DNA of 8,488 nucleotides from Clostridiaceae bacterium (GCA_016297585.1 JAEDGJ010000108.1:1-8488); one strand, 5' to 3'. Positions 1 to 6,037 are shown, counted from the stretch's first letter. A program made the numbers and translations. The notes: generated by a model not told the origin, from the sequence alone.

Positions 1-136
1 AAGCCCGGATCGCGAGCAGATGCCCGCATTCGTGAAGCGCGATCGCGGGGACGGCGCACCAGAACAGCCCCGAAGGGTCAAAAAGGTACCATGCCGCCGT
101 CAGCAGGACGAAGCCCGGCGTGATCCGGATTTTCAT
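1..136 (-). CDS. M50 site-2 protease, SpoIVFB-like (C-terminus cut by window edge)
   Basis: Only the first 45 codons are present; the gene runs off the left edge. The start is MKIRITPGF, followed by a hydrophobic stretch (about residues 9-34) leading into HECGH at 35-39, the HEXXH zinc motif of M50 intramembrane metalloproteases embedded in the first core membrane helix. The short lead (about 35 residues before HEXXH) fits the SpoIVFB branch rather than RseP, which is longer and carries PDZ domains. The ATG overlaps the TGA of the M23 gene as ATGA, and a GGGGAG sequence lies 11 bases upstream, so translation is probably coupled. In Bacillus, SpoIVFB cleaves pro-sigma-K in the outer forespore membrane and is held inactive by SpoIVFA. 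The same gene order here supports that reading, but the second metal-ligand motif (NPDG-type) lies outside the window, so a more general S2P role cannot be excluded. Confidence 0.85.
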   Translation of the reverse strand, partial: MKIRITPGFVLLTAAWYLFDPSGLFWCAVPAIALHECGHLLAIRA

Positions 137-990
137 GTCTCCAGCAGCTCCCCGAGAACCGACGCCGGGTCGATGAGCAGCCCGTCCGCGTAGAGCTGGA
201 AGTGCAGATGCGGGCCCGTGACCTTGCCGGTCGAGCCGGAGCGGGCGATGACCTGTCCTTCCTCGACGGTATCGCCGACGCAGACCTCGAACGCGGACAG
301 ATGGGCGTACATGCTGACGATGCCGTCGGCGTGCTCGATTTTCATGTACTTGCCGTTGATCTCGCCGACGCCGGCATAGATGACCCGCCCGCCGGCAAAG
401 GCGCAGACGTCGGTGCCCTCGGCCGCGGCGATGTCGATGCCGTAGTGGAAGCTCTCGTCTCCGTCGACGGGGTGGATGCGGTAGCCGAACGCGGAGGTGA
501 TGCGCCCGGACAGCGGCGCGGTATAGGAGAATGCGATCGCGGGAACGGATGCGGAAACGTTGTCGGGCAGCGCGGCGGGTTTCGGCACCGCGACGGTGGT
601 CTGCGGGACGGTGGTCTGAGGCGCGGTGGTCTGGGGAGCGGCGGCAGGGGGGAGGGTTGTCTGCGCCGCCGGTTTGGTCAGAACCGTGGTTGGGGAAACG
701 GAGGTCTGCGGGACGGCGGCGGCGCCGGTATAGGTTTCGCCGAAGCCCTTGGCGAAGGCCTCCGCGAGGGTGGAGCGTCCGAGCGCCTGTCCGGCTTGCA
801 GGGCGAGCTCGCGCAGGGAGACCGCGCCGGAAAACAGCGGCGAGGCGTCGATGTCGGAAAATGCGCGCAGAAACAGCGCCGCGAGGAAGAACAGAAGACA
901 GACGGCAAGCTGCCAGAGCCGCGCTTTGCCGCGCGGAAGCCGGAAACGCCGTTTTTCCGGCGCGGGAACCGTGACGGGGGATTTGTCCAT
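133..990 (-). CDS. Membrane-anchored M23 (LytM) peptidase-family protein, SpoIVFA/SpoIIQ-like
   Basis: The product has 285 residues. It has a basic cytoplasmic N-terminus (residues 1-25), one membrane segment (about 27-43), a predicted extracytoplasmic stalk (about 44-150) rich in Thr, Pro and Gln with three PQTT units at 119-132, and a C-terminal LytM domain (about 155-280). All zinc and catalytic positions of an active M23 enzyme are visible: H182 and D186 in HYGID, H230 in YAHL, and H261 and H263 in PHLHF. Lysostaphin-type enzymes cut peptidoglycan cross-bridges. The gene precedes and overlaps an M50 protease gene, the order of spoIVFA-spoIVFB, where the LytM protein anchors and inhibits the protease. 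Bacillus SpoIVFA is not an active peptidase, so intact ligands here are notable; SpoIIQ of clostridia also keeps them. The ATG at 988-990 is supported by AAGGAGG at 1002-1008, 11 bases upstream. The family call is firm; the sporulation role is inferred from context. Confidence 0.9.
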   Translation of the reverse strand: MDKSPVTVPAPEKRRFRLPRGKARLWQLAVCLLFFLAALFLRAFSDIDASPLFSGAVSLRELALQAGQALGRSTLAEAFAKGFGETYTGAAAVPQTSVSPTTVLTKPAAQTTLPPAAAPQTTAPQTTVPQTTVAVPKPAALPDNVSASVPAIAFSYTAPLSGRITSAFGYRIHPVDGDESFHYGIDIAAAEGTDVCAFAGGRVIYAGVGEINGKYMKIEHADGIVSMYAHLSAFEVCVGDTVEEGQVIARSGSTGKVTGPHLHFQLYADGLLIDPASVLGELLET

Positions 991-1001
991 AAGAAAATTC
1001 G

Positions 1002-1008
1002 CCTCCTT
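1002..1008 (-). promoter_or_regulatory. Ribosome binding site of the M23 gene
   Basis: Read on the minus strand this is AAGGAGG, a perfect Shine-Dalgarno core, 11 bases before the ATG at 990. It fixes the start of the M23 gene at MDKSPVT. Confidence 0.85.
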
Positions 1009-1036
1009 GAAACCATCCTATGCGCACGCCCGGAAA

Positions 1037-1065
1037 AGTATAACCTGTACGCCGGAAGGGAACAA
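1037..1065 (-). promoter_or_regulatory. Sigma-A-type promoter for the M23-M50 operon
   Basis: On the minus strand a -35 box TTGTTC (1060-1065) is followed by a 17-base spacer and a -10 box TATACT (1037-1042), placing the transcription start near 1030 and giving a leader of about 40 bases. The boxes match TTGACA/TATAAT at 4 of 6 and 5 of 6 positions with ideal spacing. If the operon is truly the sporulation module one would expect a sigma-E promoter; an ATATT element at 1064-1068 overlaps the -35 box, but its partner at about 1044-1051 is a poor -10 match. The vegetative reading is the better one from sequence alone. Confidence 0.55.
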
Positions 1066-1105
1066 TATCCTTGCAGATTTTGTGCAAAGGAGTATCAAAA
1101 AGCGT

Positions 1106-1372
1106 ATGGTAAAGGGCGTATCGCGCCGGATCGTCGTTGTAAGGGCGCCGGAACAGAACATTTTTGAGGAAGCGATCTTCATCCTGCGGGACGACGCGCT
1201 GAAAAAGGGCGTGTCCGCCGAGGACGTGATCGCGCAGGCCTGCGGCATCGCAAACCGCTATATCCGGGAAAACCGCGAGGGGCGCGCCGCCCGCTCCTGG
1301 ATCCCCGCCGCCTGCATCGCGGGAGGGCTGGTGCTGGGCGTGCTGGTCTGGGCGCTCCTTGCCTGGCTGTAA
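1106..1372 (+). CDS. Small predicted tail-anchored protein, function unknown
   Basis: The product has 88 residues and I cannot name it. The N-terminal part begins with a beta-strand-like RRIVVVRAP, followed by a helix-rich soluble segment (about 15-55: FEEAIFILRDDALKKG, then a run with CGIANRYI). A basic patch (RENREGRAAR, 54-63) precedes a single C-terminal membrane helix (about 66-86) that ends in Trp-Leu, so the soluble domain should face the cytoplasm. The ATG at 1106 is chosen because AAAGGAG lies at 1086-1092, 13 bases upstream, which is long but acceptable; a GTG at 1082 has no ribosome binding site. The frame is open far upstream, but that stretch is antisense to the M23 gene and has no ribosome binding site. 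The gene is divergent from the M23-M50 operon; I see no convincing promoter of its own and no terminator before the ribU leader. Confidence 0.72.
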   Translation: MVKGVSRRIVVVRAPEQNIFEEAIFILRDDALKKGVSAEDVIAQACGIANRYIRENREGRAARSWIPAACIAGGLVLGVLVWALLAWL

Positions 1373-1427
1373 AAAATAAGCGGCGTTTTTTGCGCGGGCG
1401 GCGGTAAAGAAAAATGCGCACAGGCTC

Positions 1428-1456
1428 TTGCATTGTGCGGCGCGTTGTGCTAAAAT
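1428..1456 (+). promoter_or_regulatory. Sigma-A promoter of the ribU unit
   Basis: A -35 box TTGCAT (1428-1433), a 17-base spacer and a -10 box TAAAAT (1451-1456) preceded by TGC give an extended -10 promoter. The predicted start at about 1462-1464 coincides with the first base of the FMN aptamer, so the transcript would begin directly with the riboswitch. Confidence 0.75.
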
Positions 1457-1463
1457 AAGGGTG

Positions 1464-1604
1464 TCTTCAGGGTGGGGGTGAAATTCCCCAACCGGCGGTA
1501 ATACGGGGAATGTCCCCGATTGAGCCCGCGAGCGCTGCGTTTTTTTAGCGCAGCCGCAGAGTCCGGTCAGATTCCGGCGCCGACGGTACAGTCCGGATGG
1601 AAGA
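1464..1604 (+). ncRNA. FMN riboswitch (RFN element)
   Basis: The aptamer carries the hallmark conserved blocks in order: AGGGTGGGGGTGAAATTCCCC (P2 and its loop, from 1469), ACCGGCGGTAAT, AGCCCGCGAGCG (1523-1534), GTCCGGTCAGATTCCGG (1561-1577), GCCGACGGTACAGTCCGGATG (1579-1599). The closing helix P1 is TCTTC (1464-1468) with GAAGA (1600-1604). A variable hairpin with arms GCTGCG (1534-1539) and CGCAGC (1549-1554) contains a run of seven T in its loop. The element binds flavin mononucleotide and usually represses riboflavin synthesis or uptake genes when FMN is abundant. The next gene, ribU, is the expected target. Confidence 0.97.
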
Positions 1605-1610
1605 GGACGC

Positions 1611-1634
1611 GGAGCCCTTATCGGGGCTTCTTTT
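1611..1634 (+). terminator. Riboswitch attenuator (short intrinsic terminator)
   Basis: GGAGCCC (1611-1617) and GGGCTTC (1624-1630) can form a 7-bp stem with one G-U pair and a 6-base loop, followed directly by TTTT. It lies seven bases after the aptamer's closing helix, the normal position for the expression platform of an FMN riboswitch. The stem and T-run are modest, so it may be a leaky stop. I did not find a clear competing antiterminator pairing by eye. Confidence 0.65.
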
Positions 1635-1666
1635 CGGCGCGCGCCGGTATGCGGACTTCGCCTGTC

Positions 1667-1707
1667 TTCCTCTCTTTTCCCCGAAGCAATCATATTAAAG
1701 GGAGGAA
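1667..1707 (+). promoter_or_regulatory. Hairpin that would mask the ribU ribosome binding site
   Basis: TTCCTCTCTTT (1667-1677) is complementary to AAAGGGAGGAA (1697-1707) over 11 pairs with a single G-U wobble and a 19-base loop. The right arm contains the whole ribU Shine-Dalgarno sequence. Its left arm overlaps TCTTCC (1665-1670), which can instead pair with GGAAGA (1599-1604), the 3' strand of the riboswitch's P1 helix. This suggests a translational switch in addition to attenuation; the pairing is seen in the sequence, the switching is inferred. Confidence 0.5.
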
Positions 1708-1714
1708 ACACCCC

Positions 1715-2254
1715 ATGCAAAGCAAATCCGTTCGCCGCCTCGTTACCCTCGCGCTGCTCGTCGCCATCGCCGTCGCCCTCTGCCTGCTCGTCCGCTTCCC
1801 GATCTTCGCCGCGGCGCCCTGGCTGGAGTATGACGCGGGCGACATCCCCGTCATCTTCGCCGCGTTCCTGTTCGGACCCTGGTGGGCGCTTGCCGTGACC
1901 TTCGTCCTCTGCGTGATCCAGGGGCTGACCGTCAGCGCCTCGTCCGGCATCATCGGCATCGCGATGCACTTCTTCGCGACCGGCTCCTTCGTGCTCGTGG
2001 CGGGTCTGCTGTTCCGCAGATTCCCCAAAAAGGTCGCGCTTTCGATGCTCGCCGGCGCTCTGACCGCGATCGTGATGATGATCCCCTTGAATCTCATTTT
2101 TACGCCGATGTACGGCACCCCGATCGAGGCCGTCCGGCAGATGCTGTTCCCCGTCATCGTGCCGTTCAACGCGGTGAAATTCGGTGCGAACGCGATCATT
2201 GCCTATCTTCTGTACAAGCCGATGGCACGGTTCCTTGCGGAGCGCCGCGCCTGA
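1715..2254 (+). CDS. ribU: Riboflavin transporter, ECF substrate-binding (S) component RibU
   Basis: RibU binds riboflavin in the membrane and delivers it into the cell together with the shared ECF energy module (EcfA, EcfA', EcfT), whose genes are not in this window. The product has 179 residues, normal for the family, with about six membrane segments (roughly 8-27, 43-53, 55-73, 78-100, 106-128, 143-166). Family features seen are an AxxxA motif in the first helix (A13, A17) used for docking on EcfT, the YDAGDIP turn (39-45), and a C-terminal PFNAVKFGAN motif (150-159) with the Asn/Lys positions typical of flavin S components. The start at 1715 has AAGGGAGG (1698-1705) 9 bases upstream; the frame is open further up but that is riboswitch sequence. 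The FMN riboswitch directly upstream independently supports the substrate. The gene is monocistronic, bounded by a strong terminator. Confidence 0.94.
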   Translation: MQSKSVRRLVTLALLVAIAVALCLLVRFPIFAAAPWLEYDAGDIPVIFAAFLFGPWWALAVTFVLCVIQGLTVSASSGIIGIAMHFFATGSFVLVAGLLFRRFPKKVALSMLAGALTAIVMMIPLNLIFTPMYGTPIEAVRQMLFPVIVPFNAVKFGANAIIAYLLYKPMARFLAERRA

Positions 2255-2273
2255 CGCCGCAAAAAGGGCTTTC

Positions 2274-2314
2274 CGGGCGGACTTTTTTCTTACAAAAGAG
2301 AGTCCGCCCGTTTT
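2274..2314 (+). terminator. Rho-independent terminator after ribU
   Basis: A perfect 10-bp stem, CGGGCGGACT (2274-2283) with AGTCCGCCCG (2301-2310), can extend inward through T-A and G-U pairs and is followed by TTTTATTACTT. It starts 19 bases after the ribU stop and isolates ribU from recD2. Confidence 0.92.
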
Positions 2315-2341
2315 ATTACTTATCAATAAAGGATTTTTAAC

Positions 2342-4573
2342 ATGAACGCCGAGGAAGTCCGCGATTCCATGTCCGGCCGCGCGGTTGCCGTCATCTTCTC
2401 AAACGCCGAAAACGGCTATGCCGTCCTCCGGCTCGAGGGGGAGGAGGGGCTGTTTACCGCCGTCGGCTGTATCCCGTATCCCGCCGCCGGAGAGTTTTAC
2501 ATCCTCTACGGCGAATGGGGCAGCCATGCCGAATACGGCAGGCAGTTTATCGTCTCCTCTTTCGAACGCCGTCTGCCGGAAAGTCCCGCGCACATCGAGG
2601 CTTTCCTCGCGTCCGGTCTCTTTTCCGGCGTCGGCCGCTCCACCGCGAAGCGCATCGTCGAGCGCTTCGGCGACGAGGTCTTCGACGTGCTGCGCGACAA
2701 CCCCGAGGCGCTCGCCGAGCTCCGCGGCATTACCGAGGAGCACGCCCGCGAGATCGGCAGCACCTTTGCCTATCAGTACGAGCTGCGCAGTCTGATGGAA
2801 TTTACCTCCCAGATGGGGCTTTCCGCCGAGACCGCGCTGCGCCTGCATACGCGCTACGGCTCCGCGGCGCTCGGGCTTCTTACCGACAATCCCTATATCC
2901 TGATCGACGACTTTTTCGGCATCCGCTTTGCCGACGTCGACCGCTTCGCGCTGCAGATGGGCGTCGCGCCGAACTCCTCGCTGCGCTATCAGGCGGCGCT
3001 GCGGGCGACGCTGCTGTTCAATCAGGACAACGGGCATATGTTCCTGCCGCGCGGCAAGCTGATCGCCGCCGCCGCGACGCTGCTCGGGCTGCCGGATCCG
3101 CTCGTGATGGACGACGCGCTCGAGGCGCTCATCGCGTCGGGCGAGATCGTCTGCGAAAACATCCTGCATGTCGAGGCCTGCTATATGGAGGCCATGTACA
3201 AGGCCGAGAGCGGCGTCGCGCGGATCCTCCTGCGTGCCGCGGCGTCGCATACGAAGTACCGCGAGGGCGACGCGGAACCGATGATCGCCGCCGCCGAGCG
3301 CCGTCTCGGCATCGAATACGCGCCTCAGCAGCGGCAGGCCATCCTCTCCGCCGCCCAGAACGGCGTGCTCGTGCTGACCGGCGGCCCCGGCACCGGCAAA
3401 ACGACGATCATCCGCGGCATCCTCTCCGTATTTGAGCAGATGGGGCTTTCCGTCGCGCTTGCCGCGCCGACCGGACGCGCCGCAAAGCGCATGACCGCCC
3501 TCTCCGGCGCGCCGGCGAAGACCATCCACCGCCTGCTCGAGGCGGGCTTTACTCCCGACCACACCCGCGCCGTCTTCGCGCGCAATGAGGACAACCCCAT
3601 CGACGCCGACGCCGTCATCGTCGACGAGCTGTCCATGGTCGATCTGCCCCTGATGTACGCGCTGCTCTCCGCCGTGCGCCCCGGTACGAAGCTCGTCCTC
3701 GTCGGCGACGCCGATCAGCTCCCCAGCGTCGGCCCCGGCAATCTGCTGCGCGACATCCTCGCGTCCGCCGCGCTGCCGATGGTGCAGCTCCACGAGATCT
3801 TCCGTCAGGCGCAGCAGAGCCGGATCGTCAGCAGCGCGCACTGCATCAACGTCGGCATCGCGCCCGTGGTCAGCCCCGAGGAGCCGGATTCCGACTTCTT
3901 CTTTATGAAGCGCAGCCGCCCCGAGGACGTCGTCCGGCTCGTGACCGAGCTCTGCCGCACCCGTCTGCCGGGCTACCGGGGGCTCTCTCCTGCCGACATC
4001 CAGGTGATCGCGCCGACCAAGCAGCGCCTGTGCGGTACCGTCTCCCTGAATCAGTATCTGCAGGCCGCGCTCAATCCGAAGAAGAACGGCGACCGCGAGA
4101 TGCGCAACGCGGTATGTGCGCTGCGCGTCGGCGACCGCGTGATGCAGACCGTCAACGACTACGAGCTTCCCTGGCAGCGCGACGACGGCTCCGAGGCCGG
4201 TCTCGGCGTTTTCAACGGCGACATCGGCGTCGTCGAGACGATCGACGAGCGGGCGGGGCTTTTGACCGTGCGCTACGACGACCGGCTCGCCTCCTATTCC
4301 TCGGAGCAGCTCGGCGAGCTGGAGCTTGCCTATGCCGTGACCGTACATAAGGCGCAGGGCAGCGAGTTCCCGTGCGTCATCTTCGTCGCCTTCGACGGCC
4401 CGGAGAGGCTCCTGACGCGCAATCTGCTCTATACCGGCTTTACCCGTGCCAAAAACCTGCTCGTCATCGTCGGACGGCCCGAAACCGTCAGCCAGATGAC
4501 CGCCAACGAGCGGACGCAGAAGCGCTATACGGCGCTGCGGATGCGTCTCCGGCAGGGTGGCGGCGACGCATGA
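2342..4573 (+). CDS. recD2: RecD2 (RecD/TraA-family) 5'-3' DNA helicase
   Basis: The product is an ATP-dependent SF1B helicase of 743 residues, the usual size for RecD2, which acts in DNA repair and replication restart outside a RecBCD complex. The N-terminal region (about 10-75) resembles the OB-like domain of RecD2, and the next part (about 85-150) contains helix-hairpin-helix-type repeats (SGLFSGVGRSTAKRI). Motor motifs in order: Walker A GGPGTGKT (347-354), motif Ia APTGRAAKRM (375-384), Walker B VDELSM (427-432), motif III GDADQLPSVGPG (455-466), EIFRQ (485-489), motif V TVHKAQGSEF (667-676) and motif VI YTGFTRAK (697-704). The ATG at 2342 has AAAGGA (2328-2333) at a spacing of 8. No promoter is evident in the 27 bases after the ribU terminator, so expression may depend on a hidden promoter or read-through. 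Its stop overlaps the start of comF. Confidence 0.97.
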   Translation: MNAEEVRDSMSGRAVAVIFSNAENGYAVLRLEGEEGLFTAVGCIPYPAAGEFYILYGEWGSHAEYGRQFIVSSFERRLPESPAHIEAFLASGLFSGVGRSTAKRIVERFGDEVFDVLRDNPEALAELRGITEEHAREIGSTFAYQYELRSLMEFTSQMGLSAETALRLHTRYGSAALGLLTDNPYILIDDFFGIRFADVDRFALQMGVAPNSSLRYQAALRATLLFNQDNGHMFLPRGKLIAAAATLLGLPDPLVMDDALEALIASGEIVCENILHVEACYMEAMYKAESGVARILLRAAASHTKYREGDAEPMIAAAERRLGIEYAPQQRQAILSAAQNGVLVLTGGPGTGKTTIIRGILSVFEQMGLSVALAAPTGRAAKRMTALSGAPAKTIHRLLEAGFTPDHTRAVFARNEDNPIDADAVIVDELSMVDLPLMYALLSAVRPGTKLVLVGDADQLPSVGPGNLLRDILASAALPMVQLHEIFRQAQQSRIVSSAHCINVGIAPVVSPEEPDSDFFFMKRSRPEDVVRLVTELCRTRLPGYRGLSPADIQVIAPTKQRLCGTVSLNQYLQAALNPKKNGDREMRNAVCALRVGDRVMQTVNDYELPWQRDDGSEAGLGVFNGDIGVVETIDERAGLLTVRYDDRLASYSSEQLGELELAYAVTVHKAQGSEFPCVIFVAFDGPERLLTRNLLYTGFTRAKNLLVIVGRPETVSQMTANERTQKRYTALRMRLRQGGGDA

Positions 4574-5253
4574 ATCCCGGCGGCGTCCTGTTTTCGCGGA
4601 CCTGCGTGCTCTGCGGCGCGAGACTCGCCGCAGACGCCGGAGAGCCCCGGCTCTGCGGAAGCTGCCTTGCTCCGCTGATGGGAGAGATCGGGTATTGCCT
4701 GACGCTTCCGGGGGAGAAGACCCCCTGCATCGCCGCCTGCCGGTATGCCGATACCGCGGCGGCCGTCCGTGCATTCAAGTTTTCCGGACGCCGGGAGTAC
4801 GCGCCGACGCTGGCATGGCTGATGGCGCTGGCCTACCGCCGCCGCGCACAGGGGCTGCCGCCCTGCGACGCGGTGACGTGGGTGCCCGTCAGCACGCTGC
4901 GCCGGATCTCCCGCGGCTACGACCAGAGCCGGCTTCTGGCGCAGGAGACGGCGGCGCTTTTGGGGCTTCCGTGCCTCTCCCTGCTGCGCAAGCGCCGTCA
5001 TACCGGAAGGCAGTCCCGGCTGGAGGACGACGCGGCGCGTGCCGCGAACGTCCGGGGCGTCTTTTCGGCGAAAAAACCGCCGGAGGGCGTCCGGCGCGTA
5101 CTGCTGATCGACGACGTCGTCACCTCCGGCGCAACGCTGCGGGAGGCTGCGGCGGTTCTGAAACGCGCGGGCATCGGCGCCGAAGCGCTGTGCTTTGCCT
5201 GCGCACGTCCTGAAACGGCGGAAACCGAAACCGATCCAACGGGAGGGATTTGA
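4570..5253 (+). CDS. comF: ComF-family protein (ComFC-like, phosphoribosyltransferase fold)
   Basis: The product has 227 residues, typical of the family. A four-cysteine zinc finger lies at the N-terminus (C12, C15, C29, C32). It is followed by family signatures RGYDQSRLLA (115-124), RRHTGRQSRL (142-151) and RAANVRGVF (157-165), and by the phosphoribosyltransferase PRPP-binding loop LLIDDVVTSGATL (178-190) with both acidic residues. ComFC is needed for efficient DNA transformation in Bacillus and its relatives; its substrate is not settled. The start ATG at 4570 overlaps the recD2 stop as ATGA, with AGGGTGG (4554-4560) 9 bases upstream. Pairing with a DNA helicase gene echoes the comFA-comFC order, here with RecD2 in place of the ComFA helicase. 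Confidence 0.95.
   Translation: MNPGGVLFSRTCVLCGARLAADAGEPRLCGSCLAPLMGEIGYCLTLPGEKTPCIAACRYADTAAAVRAFKFSGRREYAPTLAWLMALAYRRRAQGLPPCDAVTWVPVSTLRRISRGYDQSRLLAQETAALLGLPCLSLLRKRRHTGRQSRLEDDAARAANVRGVFSAKKPPEGVRRVLLIDDVVTSGATLREAAAVLKRAGIGAEALCFACARPETAETETDPTGGI
5241..5246 (+). promoter_or_regulatory. Ribosome binding site that decides the SDR start
   Basis: GGGAGG lies 6 bases before ATG 5253 but only 3 bases before the in-frame TTG at 5250. This favours ATG 5253 (MILKGKIA) as the start and a one-base TGATG overlap with comF. Confidence 0.75.
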
Positions 5254-6020
5254 TGATTCTGAAGGGAAAAATCGCCGCGATCACCGGCGGAGGCTCCGGT
5301 ATCGGCGGCAGCGCCTCGTCGCTTTTTGCAAAGGAGGGCGCGACGGTCGCGATTCTGGAGGTCAACCCGGAATCCGGGGAGGCGAAAGCCCGGGAAATTG
5401 CCGACGCCGGCGGCAGTGCGTTCTTTATCCGCACCGACGTCTCGAATCCCGACGACGTCCGCGCCGCTTTCGAGGAGATCGACCGCCGCTGCGGCCGTCT
5501 CGACGTGCTCTATAACAACGCCTCCGTCTTTCTCGGCAAGTACGACAACCGTGTGACCGAGATCACGCTCGAAACCTGGGAAAAGGTGCTCCGCATCAAT
5601 CTGTTCGGCGTCTTCTACTGCTGCAAGTACGCGATCCCGCTGATGATCCGCTCCGGCGGCGGCTCGATCGTCAACACCGCGTCCTCCGCGGGCGTGATCG
5701 GCATCCCCGACTGCGACGCCTATACCGCGACCAAGGGCGCCACCGTCTCCCTGACGCGCTCCCTTGCCGTGGAGTACGGACCGGACGGCATCCGCACCAA
5801 CTGCATCGCCCCCGCCGCGATCCGCACCGAAATGGTCCGGGAATCCAACCTCAACGACCCGAAATTCGACGAGCAGGCGTTCCTGACAAAGGGCACGCCG
5901 CTGCGCCGCTGGGGGACGCCCGAGGAGATCGCCCGGCTTGCCGCGTTTCTGGCGTCCGACGAATCCTCCTATTTAAACGGCGCGATCATCCGCGCCGACG
6001 GCGGCATCACCGTCATGTAA
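5253..6020 (+). CDS. Short-chain dehydrogenase/reductase (classical SDR), substrate unknown
   Basis: The product is a 255-residue NAD(P)-dependent oxidoreductase of the classical SDR family. Seen: the cofactor loop TGGGSGIG (11-18), the structural NNA motif (88-90, with Ser instead of the usual Gly next), the catalytic Ser in NTASSAG (144 or 145), YTATK (Y157, K161), and the closing LNGAIIRADGG region (241-251) common to FabG-like members. E36 at the end of the second beta strand suggests NAD(H) rather than NADP(H). The C-terminal half also fits glucose/3-alpha-hydroxysteroid dehydrogenase-like SDRs, but the substrate cannot be told from sequence. It overlaps comF by one base and is the last gene before a strong terminator, so it is probably co-transcribed with recD2-comF, an odd metabolic partner for DNA-processing genes. 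Confidence 0.95.
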   Translation: MILKGKIAAITGGGSGIGGSASSLFAKEGATVAILEVNPESGEAKAREIADAGGSAFFIRTDVSNPDDVRAAFEEIDRRCGRLDVLYNNASVFLGKYDNRVTEITLETWEKVLRINLFGVFYCCKYAIPLMIRSGGGSIVNTASSAGVIGIPDCDAYTATKGATVSLTRSLAVEYGPDGIRTNCIAPAAIRTEMVRESNLNDPKFDEQAFLTKGTPLRRWGTPEEIARLAAFLASDESSYLNGAIIRADGGITVM

Positions 6021-6037
6021 AACACTTTTTTTCACAT

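Noticed and set aside
1044..1068. Possible sigma-E promoter for the M23-M50 operon (ATATT with a CATACA-like box, minus strand).
   Set aside because: The -10-like sequence matches only about 5 of 8 positions and the spacing (12) is short; the overlapping sigma-A-type promoter fits better.
202..1167. A 321-codon plus-strand open frame antisense to the M23 gene.
   Set aside because: Gly/Arg/Asp-rich shadow frame; the M23 gene opposite has intact catalytic motifs, a ribosome binding site and a promoter.
1391..1420. TGCGC/GCGCA inverted repeat as a terminator for the small tail-anchored gene.
   Set aside because: Only five pairs with a 20-base loop and no T-run behind it; not a credible terminator.
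1635..1646. Self-complementary CGGCGCGCGCCG after the riboswitch attenuator.
   Set aside because: Could form a tiny 4-bp hairpin, but such GC palindromes are expected by chance in this composition and it has no clear role in the switch.
1520..1714. N-terminal extension of ribU by 65 codons.
   Set aside because: This stretch is the FMN riboswitch, terminator and leader hairpin; the ATG at 1715 has a strong ribosome binding site and gives the usual length for RibU.
2290..2326. A promoter for recD2 within the ribU terminator (TTACAA with TTTATT).
   Set aside because: Both boxes match poorly (3 and 4 of 6), and the sequence is already explained by the terminator stem and tail.
2399..4774. A 791-codon open frame on the minus strand, antisense to recD2.
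   Set aside because: It is a GC-rich shadow of recD2: composition is dominated by Arg, Ala, Gly, Asp and His, no domain motifs are visible, and recD2 on the opposite strand has every helicase motif.
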